Below are positions 8,007 to 16,845 of a stretch of 64,000 bases of DNA, in pieces. The notes beneath the pieces were generated by a model that was not told the origin of the DNA, made no database searches, and saw nothing but the letters and a program-made list of their open reading frames with translations. The DNA is from JASGIT01 sp047601665 (GTDB taxonomy: Bacteria > Pseudomonadota > Gammaproteobacteria > Burkholderiales > Burkholderiaceae_C): the NCBI GenBank assembly GCA_047601665.1, contig JASGIT010000001.1, positions 3,038,001 through 3,102,000 of the forward strand, given 5' to 3'. The translations under genes were made by a program, and so were the position numbers. Numbering within the stretch: the stretch's first letter is position 1; each line of letters begins with the position of its first letter.

Positions 8007-9272
8007 TCAGAACCGTTGCAAGGCGAAGGCTTCGTGCGCCGTTTCGGGTTCGCGCTGCGCGATCAGGTCGGCCAGCAGGCGCGCGCCGCCGCTCGCCAGC
8101 GCCCAGCCGCTGTCGCCGTGGCCCAGGTTCAGCCACAGGCCCGTCAGACCGCTCGCGCCCAGCACGGGCAGGCCGTCAGGCGGCATGGCGCGGATGCCGC
8201 GCCAGACCTGCACGTTGTCGGCCAGTTGTGCGCCGCCGGGGAACCAGTCGGTCAGCGTTGCGTACAGGCGCGCCAGCGTGGGTTCGTGGCGCTCTTCGCT
8301 GCCGCCGCCCAGTTCCGCGCCGCCGCCCACGCGGATGCGCAGGCCCAGGCGGGCAATGCTGATCTGGCGCGCCGCGTCCATCACGCTGCCCTGCGGGGCG
8401 TGCAGTTCTTCGCGCAGCGATGCGCTGAGGGTATAGCCGTGCAGGGCCGTCAGCGGCAGGCGCAGGCCCAGCGGGCGCAGCAGGGCGGCAGAGGCCATGC
8501 CCGCGCAGAGCACCACGGCGTCGCAATGGCGCGCGGCGGTTTCGCCCGCCAGCTGCACGCCGGTGGGCGCATGGTGCAGGCGGGCGACCTGGGCGTTGAA
8601 GATGAAGCGCACGCCCAGTTCCTGCGCGGCCTGGCGCAGCATCAGCGCGAGCAGGCGGCAGTTGCCCGCCTCGGCTTCGGGCAGGTGCAGCGCGCCCGCC
8701 AGCGGGGTGTGGGGCGACAGGCCGGGTTCGAGGCGGCGGGCGGCGTCGGCGTCCAGCCAATCCAGGGGCAGGCCCGCGTCGCGCAGCAGTTGTGCCAGGG
8801 GGGCGAGGGCGGCGTGCTCCTGCTCGGTGCGCAGCAGCACCAGGCCGCCGCGCTGGATTTCGGGGTCGAGTTGCAGGGCTTCCAGCGTCTGGCGCAGGCG
8901 CGCCTGGCTGTAGCGGGCCAATTCCTCCAGCGCCGCCAGAGCCGGGGGCAGGGCGCCTTGCGCCAGGGAGCGGGCGTTGTGCTGCGCCGTCTGCCGCCAG
9001 CGCCAGAGCCATTGCAGGTCGGCGCGCGAGGCGCCGCTGGCAATGCGCACCAGCGCCTTGGGGCCCAGCAGCGGCCAGCGCGCCGGGCCGAACACGCCCG
9101 GCGCGGCCCAGGGGCGCAGCAGGCCGGGGGCGAGCAGGCCCGCGTTGGCGAAGCTGGCCTCCTCGGCCACGGCGCTGCGCTGCTCCAGCACCACGACTTC
9201 GTGGCCGTCGCGCGCCAGTTCGTAGGCGGTGGTGATGCCGACGATGCCGGCCCCTACGATGACGATTCTCAT
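8007..9272 (-). CDS. FAD-dependent D-amino-acid dehydrogenase (DadA-like)
   Basis: 421 residues. The N-terminal Rossmann motif GAGIVGITTAYELARDGHEV is typical of the DAO family, and the C-terminal motif GLWLNLGHGDSGWALASGG closes the FAD fold as in DadA. It probably oxidises D-amino acids at the membrane, passing electrons to the respiratory chain. Substrate cannot be told from sequence, and related glycine/sarcosine oxidases share the fold. It is the first gene of a two-gene minus-strand operon with nnr. Confidence 0.85.
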   Translation of the reverse strand: MRIVIVGAGIVGITTAYELARDGHEVVVLEQRSAVAEEASFANAGLLAPGLLRPWAAPGVFGPARWPLLGPKALVRIASGASRADLQWLWRWRQTAQHNARSLAQGALPPALAALEELARYSQARLRQTLEALQLDPEIQRGGLVLLRTEQEHAALAPLAQLLRDAGLPLDWLDADAARRLEPGLSPHTPLAGALHLPEAEAGNCRLLALMLRQAAQELGVRFIFNAQVARLHHAPTGVQLAGETAARHCDAVVLCAGMASAALLRPLGLRLPLTALHGYTLSASLREELHAPQGSVMDAARQISIARLGLRIRVGGGAELGGGSEERHEPTLARLYATLTDWFPGGAQLADNVQVWRGIRAMPPDGLPVLGASGLTGLWLNLGHGDSGWALASGGARLLADLIAQREPETAHEAFALQRF

Positions 9273-9282
9273 GGGTTTTGAA

Positions 9283-9330
9283 GAAAAAAGGCTGCCAGCC
9301 CTTGTGGGGTGAGCGCAAGCAGCTATGAAT
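9283..9330 (+). repeat. Dispersed palindromic repeat, forward copy, intergenic (dadA-like/rpsB)
   Basis: GCCAGCCCTTGTGGGGTGAG followed by CGCAAGCAGCTATGAATTC. A degenerate forward copy just upstream of the dadA-like start and the rpsB promoter region. Confidence 0.7.
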
Positions 9331-9392
9331 TCAGGAGTGTTTCCCTGGTGTGCGGGGCGGAATGGAGGCGGCGGGAGCAGGGCGCATGGGCG

Positions 9393-9401
9393 TGCTAGAA
9401 T
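9393..9401 (+). promoter_or_regulatory. Extended -10 promoter of rpsB-tsf
   Basis: TGCTAGAAT is an extended -10 element (TGn plus TAGAAT) about 130 nt upstream of rpsB; the -35 is weak. The leader it would make carries a TTGC-TTCG-GCAA tetraloop hairpin at 9473-9484. In other bacteria the S2 leader is an autoregulatory target; here that is inference. Confidence 0.45.
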
Positions 9402-9532
9402 CTTCGGGTTTTTGCTGAGGCGTCCTCGGCGGGAACCAATCGCGAACCAGCCCTATCAAGGTGTTGCGGCTTTTGCTTCGGCAAGAGCGCAAATGTCGGG
9501 CTGGATTCTAGACCCAACCTTTGGAGCAATTT

Positions 9533-10285
9533 ATGTCCGTCACCATGCGCGAAATGCTGGAAGCCGGTGTCCACTTCGGCCACCAAACCCGCTTCTGGAA
9601 CCCCAAGATGGCCCCGTATATCTTCGGCCATCGCAACAAGATCCACATCATCAACCTGGAAAAGTCGCTGCCGCTGTTCCAGGATGCGCAGAAGTTCGTC
9701 AAGCAGCTGGCCGCCAACCGCGGCACCATCCTGATGGTGGGCACCAAGCGCCAGGCGCGCGAACTGGTGGCCGAGCAGGCGCAGCGCGCTGGCGTGCCCT
9801 ACGTCGACCAGCGCTGGCTGGGCGGTATGCTGACCAACTTCAAGACCGTCAAGACCTCGATCAAGCGCCTGAAGGACATGAAGGCCCAGCAGGAAGCGGG
9901 CCTCGACTCGATGAGCAAAAAAGAGCAACTCACGTTCACCCGTGAAATCGCCAAGCTCGAAAAGGATATCGGCGGCATCCAGGACATGGCTGCGCTGCCC
10001 GACGCGATCTTCGTGATCGACGTGGGCTTCCACAAGATCGCCGTGGCCGAAGCCAAGAAGCTGGGCATTCCGCTGATCGGCGTGGTGGACTCCAACCACT
10101 CGCCCGAAGGCATCGACTATGTGATCCCCGGCAACGACGACTCGGCCAAGGCCGTGGCGCTGTACGCCCGCGGCATCGCCGACGCCATCCTCGAAGGCCG
10201 CGCCAATGCCGTGACCGAAGTGGCCAAGGCCGCCTCGGAAGGCTCGTCGGACGAATTCGTGGAAGTGCAAGAGTCCGCTGCCTGA
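9533..10285 (+). CDS. rpsB: 30S ribosomal protein S2
   Basis: 250 residues. Essential small-subunit protein that bridges head and body and is needed for S1 binding. It opens MSVTMREMLEAGVHFGHQTR, the S2 signature. The start at 9533 was preferred over the in-frame codon 12 nt upstream because GGAG (9523-9526) sits at correct spacing and homologues start at MSV. Followed by an attenuator-like hairpin and tsf. Confidence 0.98.
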   Translation: MSVTMREMLEAGVHFGHQTRFWNPKMAPYIFGHRNKIHIINLEKSLPLFQDAQKFVKQLAANRGTILMVGTKRQARELVAEQAQRAGVPYVDQRWLGGMLTNFKTVKTSIKRLKDMKAQQEAGLDSMSKKEQLTFTREIAKLEKDIGGIQDMAALPDAIFVIDVGFHKIAVAEAKKLGIPLIGVVDSNHSPEGIDYVIPGNDDSAKAVALYARGIADAILEGRANAVTEVAKAASEGSSDEFVEVQESAA

Positions 10286-10299
10286 TTTCCAAGGCTACG

Positions 10300-10333
10300 A
10301 AAAAAAGCGGGGCCATGTCGCCCCCTTTTTTTT
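10300..10333 (+). terminator. Terminator/attenuator between rpsB and tsf
   Basis: GGGGCCATGTCGCCCC-type hairpin followed by TTTTTTTT. Position between S2 and EF-Ts genes matches the partial terminator known in other bacteria, which lowers tsf expression relative to rpsB. Confidence 0.75.
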
Positions 10334-10364
10334 AACCCACTGAACTGAATACGGAGAAAAAACA

Positions 10365-11294
10365 ATGGCTGCAATTACCGCAAGCATGGTCGCCGAACTG
10401 CGCGCCAAGACCGACGCCCCCATGATGGAATGCAAGAAGGCCCTGACCGAGGCCGACGGCGATCTGGGCAAGGCGGAAGAGCTGCTGCGCGTGAAGCTGG
10501 GCACCAAGGCTGGCAAGGCCGCCGCGCGCGTGACGGCTGAAGGCGTGGTCGCCAGCTTCATCGACGGCACCACCGGCGCGCTGATCGAAGTGAACAGCGA
10601 AACCGACTTCGTGAGCAAGAACGACAGCTTCATCGCCATGGCCAAGGCCGCCGCCGAGCTGGTCGCCAAGCACAACCCCGCCGACGTGGCCGCCCTGGGC
10701 GCGCTGGCCTACGAGCAGGACAGCTTCGGCCCCACGCTGGAAGACGTGCGCAAGGGCCTGATCGGCAAGATCGGCGAGAACATGTCGTTCCGCCGCTTCA
10801 AGCGCTTCAGCGGCTCCAACCTGGCCTCGTACCTGCACGGCTCGCGCATCGGCGTGGTCGTGGAGTTCGACGGTGACGCCGCCGCCGCCAAGGACGTGGC
10901 CATGCACGTGGCCGCCATGAAGCCTGTGGCCCTGACCAGCGCCGACGTGCCCGCCGAGCTGATCGCCAAGGAGCGCGCCGTGGCCGAAGGCAAGGCCGAC
11001 GAAGCCAACAAGGAACTCGTGGCCGCCGGCAAGCCCGCGCAAAGCGCCGAGATCACCGCCAAGCGCATCGACGGCGCCGTGCAGAAGTACCTCAAGGAAG
11101 TCTCGCTGGCCGACCAGGTCTTCGTGAAGGCCGCCGACGGCAAGCAGACCGTGGCCGCCATGCTCAAGGCCGCCAACACCACCGTGAAGGGCTTCACCCT
11201 CTACGTGGTGGGCGAAGGCATCGAGAAGAAGGCCGACGACTTCGCCGCCGAAGTGGCTGCCCAGGTGGCCGCCGCCAAGGCTGCCGCAGCGTAA
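10365..11294 (+). CDS. tsf: Elongation factor Ts
   Basis: 309 residues. Guanine-nucleotide exchange factor for EF-Tu. The N-terminal UBA-like domain carries the signature LRAKTDAPMMECKKAL, and the dimerisation region (SETDFVSKNDSF, about residue 75) contacts EF-Tu. Length is close to the usual 290-310. The ribosome-binding site is GGAG in ACGGAGAAAAAACA. Second gene of the rpsB-tsf-pyrH-frr cluster. Confidence 0.98.
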   Translation: MAAITASMVAELRAKTDAPMMECKKALTEADGDLGKAEELLRVKLGTKAGKAAARVTAEGVVASFIDGTTGALIEVNSETDFVSKNDSFIAMAKAAAELVAKHNPADVAALGALAYEQDSFGPTLEDVRKGLIGKIGENMSFRRFKRFSGSNLASYLHGSRIGVVVEFDGDAAAAKDVAMHVAAMKPVALTSADVPAELIAKERAVAEGKADEANKELVAAGKPAQSAEITAKRIDGAVQKYLKEVSLADQVFVKAADGKQTVAAMLKAANTTVKGFTLYVVGEGIEKKADDFAAEVAAQVAAAKAAAA

Positions 11295-11352
11295 AAAACT
11301 GCGCAACTTTATCCACCCGCCACCATCGAAACCGCCTTTGGAGAAATCGCCT

Positions 11353-12075
11353 ATGTCTACCGCCGCACCGGCCCACAAGCGCATCCTGCTCAAGTTGTCT
11401 GGTGAGGCCCTGATGGGCGACGACGCCTTCGGCATCAACCGCGCCACCATCGTCCGCATGGTGGAAGAGGTAGCCGCCATCACCCGCCTGGGCGTCCAGG
11501 TGGCGGTGGTGATCGGCGGCGGCAACATCTTCCGCGGCGTGGCGGGCGGCTCGGTCGGCATGGACCGCGCCACCGCCGACTACATGGGGATGCTGGCCAC
11601 CGTGATGAACGCGCTGGCCCTGGCCGACGCGATGGACAAGCAGGGCCTGACGGCGCGCGTGATGTCCGCCATCGCCATCGAGCAGGTGGTCGAGCCCTAC
11701 GTGCGCCCCAAGGCGCTGCAATACCTCGAAGAGGGCAAGGTGGTGGTGTTCGCCGCCGGCACGGGCAACCCCTTCTTCACCACCGACACGGCGGCCGCGC
11801 TGCGCGGCGCGGAGATCGGCGCCGAACTGGTGCTCAAGGCCACCAAGGTGGACGGCGTGTACACCGCCGACCCGAACAAAGACCCCTCGGCCACGCGCTA
11901 CGCCAAGCTCTCGTTCGACGAGGCCATCGCGCGCAACCTGGGCATCATGGACGCCACCGCGTTCGCGCTGTGCCGCGACCAGAAGCTGCCGATCCGCGTG
12001 TTCTCCATCGTCAAGCACGGCGCACTGCAGCGCGTGGTGATGGGCGAGGATGAGGGCACGCTGGTGTACGCTTGA
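11353..12075 (+). CDS. pyrH: UMP kinase
   Basis: 240 residues. Phosphorylates UMP to UDP in de novo pyrimidine synthesis; allosterically controlled by UTP and GTP in proteobacteria. Amino-acid-kinase fold with KLSGEALMGDD (about residue 14), the GGGN phosphate loop (VIGGGNIFRG) and the C-terminal ATP region KVDGVYTADPNKDP. The start at 11353 was chosen over 11338 because GGAG precedes it at good spacing. Confidence 0.97.
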   Translation: MSTAAPAHKRILLKLSGEALMGDDAFGINRATIVRMVEEVAAITRLGVQVAVVIGGGNIFRGVAGGSVGMDRATADYMGMLATVMNALALADAMDKQGLTARVMSAIAIEQVVEPYVRPKALQYLEEGKVVVFAAGTGNPFFTTDTAAALRGAEIGAELVLKATKVDGVYTADPNKDPSATRYAKLSFDEAIARNLGIMDATAFALCRDQKLPIRVFSIVKHGALQRVVMGEDEGTLVYA

Positions 12076-12088
12076 GAAGGAGCCAAAC

Positions 12089-12649
12089 ATGACCATCGCT
12101 GATATCAAGAAGACCACCGAAACCAAGATGGACCAGTCCATCGCGGCATTCAAGAACAACCTCGCCAAGATCCGCACGGGCCGCGCCAACCCGGCGCTGC
12201 TGGACACCATCCACGTCGAGTACTACGGCTCGCAAGTGCCGCTGTCGCAGGTGGCCAACGTGGCCCTGCTCGATTCGCGCACCATCAGCGTCCAGCCTTG
12301 GGAAAAGGGCATGGGCGCCAAGATCGAGAAGGCCATCCGCGAAAGCGACCTGGGCCTGAACCCCGCGAGCATGGGCGACCTCATCCGCGTGCCCATGCCG
12401 CCCATGAGCGAAGAGCGCCGCAAGGAAATGACCAAGCTCGCGCGTAGCGAGGGCGAGGGCGCCAAGGTGGCCGTGCGCAACCTGCGCCGCGACGCGAACG
12501 ACGCCGTGAAGAAGCTCGTCAAGGACAAGCTCGCGTCGGAAGACGACCAGAAGCGCGCCGAAGCCGACGTGCAGAAGGTCACCGACAAGCATATCGCCGA
12601 GATCGACACCCTGGTTACCGCCAAAGAGCAGGAGATCATGGCGATCTGA
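12089..12649 (+). CDS. frr: Ribosome recycling factor
   Basis: 186 residues. Works with EF-G to split post-termination ribosomes. A three-helix bundle with the conserved KIRTGRANPALLD near residue 30 and PMPPMSEERRKEM near residue 110. AAGGAG lies upstream of ATG. Its stop overlaps the first base of the uppS ATG. Confidence 0.97.
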   Translation: MTIADIKKTTETKMDQSIAAFKNNLAKIRTGRANPALLDTIHVEYYGSQVPLSQVANVALLDSRTISVQPWEKGMGAKIEKAIRESDLGLNPASMGDLIRVPMPPMSEERRKEMTKLARSEGEGAKVAVRNLRRDANDAVKKLVKDKLASEDDQKRAEADVQKVTDKHIAEIDTLVTAKEQEIMAI

Positions 12650-13380
12650 TGGGTCGGATCGCCATGTCTGCCGTGCCTGCCATCACGCCGCACCACATCG
12701 CCATCGTCATGGATGGCAACGGACGCTGGGCCAAGCGGCGCTTTCTGCCGCGCCTGGCGGGCCACAAGCAGGGCGTGGAATCGCTGCGCCGCTGCGTGCA
12801 CGCCTGCGTCGCGCGCGGCGTGGCGGTGCTGACGGTGTTCGCGTTTTCGTCCGAGAACTGGAACCGCCCGGCGGACGAGGTCTCCGGCCTCATGGAACTG
12901 CTGGGCAGCGCCATCGCGCGCGAGGTGCCGCAACTGAGCGAAGACGGGGTGCGCGTGCACTTCGTGGGGGAGCGCGCGGGCCTGTCCGACAAGGTGCGCA
13001 ACGGCCTGCAGCAGGCCGAATCGGCCACCGCGCACAACCGGCGCCTGGTGCTGAACGTGTGCTTCAACTACGGCGGCCGCTGGGACATCGCCCAGGCCGC
13101 CGCCAAGCTGGCGGCGCGCGGCGAGGCCATCACCGAAGCCAGCCTGCATGGCGCGATGGGCCTGTCTCACGTGCCCGACCCCGATCTGCTGATCCGCACC
13201 GGCGGCGAAATGCGGATCAGCAATTTCCTGCTCTGGCAGGTCGCCTATTCCGAACTGTATTTCAGCGGCTGCCTGTGGCCCGACTTCGACGAAAAGGCGC
13301 TGGACGCGGCGATCGCCGACTATGCTGCCCGCGAGCGCCGCTTTGGCAAGACTTCCGAGCAAGTCCAGGCGGCTGCGTAA
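12649..13380 (+). CDS. uppS: Undecaprenyl diphosphate synthase (cis-prenyltransferase)
   Basis: 243 residues. Builds the C55 lipid carrier for peptidoglycan and O-antigen. Signature motifs: IVMDGNGRWAKRR (catalytic Asp), FSSENWNRP, and DLLIRTGGEMRISNF with the conserved RxG. ATG 12649 overlaps the frr stop, suggesting translational coupling; ATG 12664 is an alternative giving 238 residues. Confidence 0.96.
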   Translation: MGRIAMSAVPAITPHHIAIVMDGNGRWAKRRFLPRLAGHKQGVESLRRCVHACVARGVAVLTVFAFSSENWNRPADEVSGLMELLGSAIAREVPQLSEDGVRVHFVGERAGLSDKVRNGLQQAESATAHNRRLVLNVCFNYGGRWDIAQAAAKLAARGEAITEASLHGAMGLSHVPDPDLLIRTGGEMRISNFLLWQVAYSELYFSGCLWPDFDEKALDAAIADYAARERRFGKTSEQVQAAA

Positions 13381-13385
13381 ACACC

Positions 13386-14237
13386 ATGCTCAAACAGCGT
13401 GTCATAACCGCCCTGGTGCTGCTGGCCATCGTGCTGCCCGCGCTGTTCTCCGCCGAGCCTTGGCCCTTCACCATCGTGGTGCTGGTGCTGATGGCGGCGG
13501 GGGCCTGGGAATGGGGGCGGCTCAACGGTTTTGGCTTCGGTCCTTCGGTGCTGCTGGGCGGCGTTTGCCTGGGGCTGTGCGGCCTGTCGTGGTGGCTGGG
13601 CCTGGTGAACCAGCCCTTGCCCTGGCTGTGGGCGCTGGGCGGCGGGCTGTGGGTGCTGGGCGGCGCGGCGCTGCTGCGCGCGGGCGTGGCGGGCTGGCCG
13701 GGCATCCCGAAGGCGGTGCGCGTCGTGGGCGGCCTGCTGGCGCTGTGGCTGGCGTGGCTGGCCGTGGCGCAGGCGCGGGCGCGGGGCATCAATTTCCTGC
13801 TGTCGGTGCTGGTGCTGGTGTGGGTGGCGGATGTGTTCGCCTACTTCGCCGGGCGCGGCTTCGGCTTGAAATTCACCAAATCCAAGCTGGCCCCCTCCAT
13901 CAGCCCCGGCAAAAGCTGGGAAGGCGTGTGGGGCGGCATGGCGGGCGTGGTCGTGCTGGCGTTCGCCTGGGTCTGGGCCGATGGCGCGGCGCAGGCCAGC
14001 GTGCCCAGTTTCTATTCGCGCTTGGCGGCCCACGGCTGGTGGCTGCTGCTGCTGGGCGCGGTCTTCATGGCCTGCATGAGCGTGGTGGGCGACCTGGTGG
14101 AATCGCTCATCAAGCGTTCCGTGGGCGTCAAGGATTCGAGCAACCTGCTGCCCGGCCACGGCGGCGTGCTCGACCGCGTGGACGCGCTGCTGCCCACCCT
14201 GCCGCTGGCCATGATGCTGACGACCGTATTCGCATGA
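13386..14237 (+). CDS. cdsA: Phosphatidate cytidylyltransferase
   Basis: 283 residues. Integral membrane enzyme making CDP-diacylglycerol from phosphatidic acid and CTP. About eight hydrophobic segments. The C-terminal signature SVGVKDSSNLLPGHGGVLDR (residues about 245-265) is diagnostic. Overlaps dxr by 4 bp (ATGA). Confidence 0.95.
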   Translation: MLKQRVITALVLLAIVLPALFSAEPWPFTIVVLVLMAAGAWEWGRLNGFGFGPSVLLGGVCLGLCGLSWWLGLVNQPLPWLWALGGGLWVLGGAALLRAGVAGWPGIPKAVRVVGGLLALWLAWLAVAQARARGINFLLSVLVLVWVADVFAYFAGRGFGLKFTKSKLAPSISPGKSWEGVWGGMAGVVVLAFAWVWADGAAQASVPSFYSRLAAHGWWLLLLGAVFMACMSVVGDLVESLIKRSVGVKDSSNLLPGHGGVLDRVDALLPTLPLAMMLTTVFA

Positions 14238-15412
14238 AACAACGCCTCACCGTCCTCGGCTCCACCGGCTCCATCGGCACGAACACGCTGGACGTGGTGC
14301 GCCGCCACCCGGAGCGCTACGAGGTCTTTGCCCTCAGCGCCGCCACCCAGGTGGATGCCATGCTGGCCCAGTGCGCTGAATTCCGCCCGCGCTACGCGGT
14401 CATGGCGAGCGCGCCGCACGCGCAGGCGCTGGCCGAAAAAATCAAGCAAAATCGGCTTCCAACGCAGGTGGAGCAAGCGCCAGAAGCTCTTGAAATGATA
14501 GCGTCGCACGACGCGGTGGATACCGTCATGGCCGCCATCGTGGGCGCCGCGGGCCTGTCCCCCTGCCTGGCGGCGGCGCGCGCGGGCAAGCGCCTGCTGC
14601 TGGCGAACAAAGAGGCGCTGGTGGTGGGCGGCGCGCTGTTCATGGAGACCGTGCGCCAAGGCGGGGCCACGCTGCTGCCCATCGACAGCGAGCATTCCGC
14701 CATCTTCCAGTGCCTGCCCGAAGACCCGGGCGCCTGGCCCCGGCGCATCGACAAGATCATCCTCACCGCCTCGGGCGGCCCGTTCCGCGAGCGCGACCCG
14801 CGCACGCTGGCCGGGGTGACGCCCGACGAAGCCTGCGCCCACCCCAACTGGGTCATGGGCCGCAAGATCTCGGTCGATTCGGCCACCATGATGAACAAGG
14901 CGCTCGAAGTGATCGAGGCCAAGCACCTCTTCGGCATGGCGCCCGAGCAGATCGAGGTGGTGATCCACCCGCAAAGCGTGCTGCATTCGATGGTGCAGTT
15001 CACCGACGGTTCGGTGCTGGCCCAACTGGGCACGCCCGACATGCGCGTGCCCATCGCCTGCGGCCTGGCCTGGCCGGAGCGCATTGAAAGCGGCGCGGCG
15101 CGGCTGGATTTCCGCGCCCTGAGCGCCCTGACCTTCGAGGCCCCGGACGCCGCCCGCTTCCCCGGTCTGGCGCTGGCCTGGCAGGCGCTGCGCGCCGCCG
15201 AGGGCACGACCGCCGTGCTCAACGCCGCCAACGAGGTGGCGGTGGACGCCTTTCTGGCGCACCGCCTGCGCTTCGACCACATCCATGCCGTGAACCTGCA
15301 CACGCTGGAGCGCGTCGCCCCTGCGAAGCCCGCCAGCCTGGGCGACCTGCTGGCTCTGGACGCCAAAGCGCGCAGCGCCGCCCAGGCCGCCGTGGCCCGC
15401 ATGGCGGCTTGA
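14234..15412 (+). CDS. dxr: 1-deoxy-D-xylulose 5-phosphate reductoisomerase
   Basis: 392 residues. Second step of the MEP isoprenoid pathway, supplying precursors for UppS two genes upstream. NADPH loop GSTGSIGTNTLDVV at the N-terminus, metal/substrate region LPIDSEHSAIFQCL and ASGGPFRERD, and SVDSATMMNKALEVIEA. A copy of the dispersed repeat lies in frame at about residues 72-90, in a surface region after the Rossmann strands, giving an unusual Gln/Pro/Glu-rich segment. Confidence 0.96.
   Translation: MKQRLTVLGSTGSIGTNTLDVVRRHPERYEVFALSAATQVDAMLAQCAEFRPRYAVMASAPHAQALAEKIKQNRLPTQVEQAPEALEMIASHDAVDTVMAAIVGAAGLSPCLAAARAGKRLLLANKEALVVGGALFMETVRQGGATLLPIDSEHSAIFQCLPEDPGAWPRRIDKIILTASGGPFRERDPRTLAGVTPDEACAHPNWVMGRKISVDSATMMNKALEVIEAKHLFGMAPEQIEVVIHPQSVLHSMVQFTDGSVLAQLGTPDMRVPIACGLAWPERIESGAARLDFRALSALTFEAPDAARFPGLALAWQALRAAEGTTAVLNAANEVAVDAFLAHRLRFDHIHAVNLHTLERVAPAKPASLGDLLALDAKARSAAQAAVARMAA
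14446..14502 (+). repeat. Dispersed palindromic repeat, forward copy inside dxr
   Basis: AATCGGCTTCCAACGCAGG, then GAGCAAGCGCCAGAAGCTC and TTGAAATGATAGC. Diverged but alignable with the forward consensus. Read in frame as EQAPEALEM, in the same frame phase as other forward copies. Confidence 0.55.
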
Positions 15413-15435
15413 GAGAACCCAGGAGGGCCTGACCG

Positions 15436-16800
15436 ATGCTCACTGTGATCGCTTTCATCGTCGCGCTGGGCGTGCTCATCGCCGTGCACGAATACGGCCA
15501 CTACCGCGTGGCCGTGGCCTGCGGCGTGAAGGTGCTGCGCTTTTCCGTGGGCTTCGGCAAGCCGCTCTTGAGCTGGCGGCTCAAGGGTTCGCCCACCGAA
15601 TTCACCATCGGCGCCTTCCCGCTGGGCGGCTACGTGAAGATGCTGGACGAGCGCGAGGCGCCCGTGGACGCCGCCGAGCGCCATCTCGCCTTCAATACCC
15701 AGCCGCTGCGCTCGCGCGCCGCCATCGTGGCCGCGGGCCCGGCCGCCAACCTGCTGCTGGCCGTGCTGCTCTACGCGGTGGTCAACTGGACGGGGCTGGA
15801 CGAGCCGCGCCCCGTGCTGGCCAGCCCCGCCGCGGGCACGGTGGCGCAGCAGGCGGGCATCCGCGGCGGCGAACTGGTGCACAGCGTGGCCGTGGGCAAC
15901 GACGAGCCCGAAGCCGTGCGCTCCTTCGACGACCTGCGCTGGGCGCTGGCCCGCGCCGCGCTGGACCACGAAAACGCGCGCCTGGAGATCGAAACCACGC
16001 CCGGCACGCCCCACCGCGAACTGGTGCTCGAAACCTCGCGCATCGACGCGAGCACGGCCGACGCCAGGCTCTTCCGCGCCATGGGCGTGCAGGCCCCGTT
16101 CACGCGCCCCGTGATCGGCGAAGTCCTGCCCGGCGGCGCCGCGGAGCGTGCCGGCCTGCGCGAGGGCGACTTGGTGCTGAAAGTGGGCGCCGCGGACGTG
16201 GTGGACGGTGCGCAATTGCGCGACCTCATCCGCGCCAGCGTGCGCGATGGCCAGGGCCAGCCGCAGATCTGGCGCCTGGAGCGCGCAGGCCAGTCGATGG
16301 CACTGACCATCACCCCCGACGTGCACCAGGAACCCAACGGCACGGAAACGGGCCGCATCAGCGCCTACGTGGGCGCGCAGCCCGAAATGGTGACCGTGCG
16401 TTACGGCCTGTGGGACGGGTTGTGGAACGGCGCGGCGCGCACCTGGGAGATTTCGGCCCTCACGCTGCGCACCATGGGCCGCATGGTGATCGGCGAGGCA
16501 TCGCTCAAAAACCTCAGCGGCCCCCTGACGATTGCCGACTACGCGGGCCGCTCGGCCAGCATGGGGCTCACGGAATACCTGCTGTTCCTGGCGCTCATCA
16601 GCGTGAGCCTGGGGGTTCTCAACCTGTTGCCGCTGCCCGTCTTGGACGGAGGGCACCTGATGTATTATCTTTGGGAGGGCGTGACCGGCAAGGGCGTGTC
16701 TGCGCTATGGATGGACCGATTGCAGCGCGCAGGCGTTGCGGTGCTGATCCTGATGATGTCCATCGCCTTGTTCAACGATGTCACCCGTCTTCTTGGCTAA
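15436..16800 (+). CDS. rseP: Site-2 intramembrane metalloprotease RseP
   Basis: 454 residues. Inner-membrane zinc protease that cuts anti-sigma factors after a first periplasmic cleavage. The active-site HEYGH is at residues 19-23 in the first membrane helix. Two periplasmic PDZ regions occupy about 115-290. The second zinc-ligand motif LPVLDGGHLMYY is near 405. AGGAGG precedes the ATG. Its usual neighbours, dxr and bamA, are present. Confidence 0.96.
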   Translation: MLTVIAFIVALGVLIAVHEYGHYRVAVACGVKVLRFSVGFGKPLLSWRLKGSPTEFTIGAFPLGGYVKMLDEREAPVDAAERHLAFNTQPLRSRAAIVAAGPAANLLLAVLLYAVVNWTGLDEPRPVLASPAAGTVAQQAGIRGGELVHSVAVGNDEPEAVRSFDDLRWALARAALDHENARLEIETTPGTPHRELVLETSRIDASTADARLFRAMGVQAPFTRPVIGEVLPGGAAERAGLREGDLVLKVGAADVVDGAQLRDLIRASVRDGQGQPQIWRLERAGQSMALTITPDVHQEPNGTETGRISAYVGAQPEMVTVRYGLWDGLWNGAARTWEISALTLRTMGRMVIGEASLKNLSGPLTIADYAGRSASMGLTEYLLFLALISVSLGVLNLLPLPVLDGGHLMYYLWEGVTGKGVSALWMDRLQRAGVAVLILMMSIALFNDVTRLLG

Positions 16801-16845
16801 CCTTCGCTGCCGTTCAGAACCTGTGGCAGCCATCCGCTTCAATCC

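Noticed and set aside
14392..16656. 754-codon minus-strand frame opposite dxr-rseP
   Set aside because: Antisense to two well-conserved enzymes; composition typical of shadow frames.
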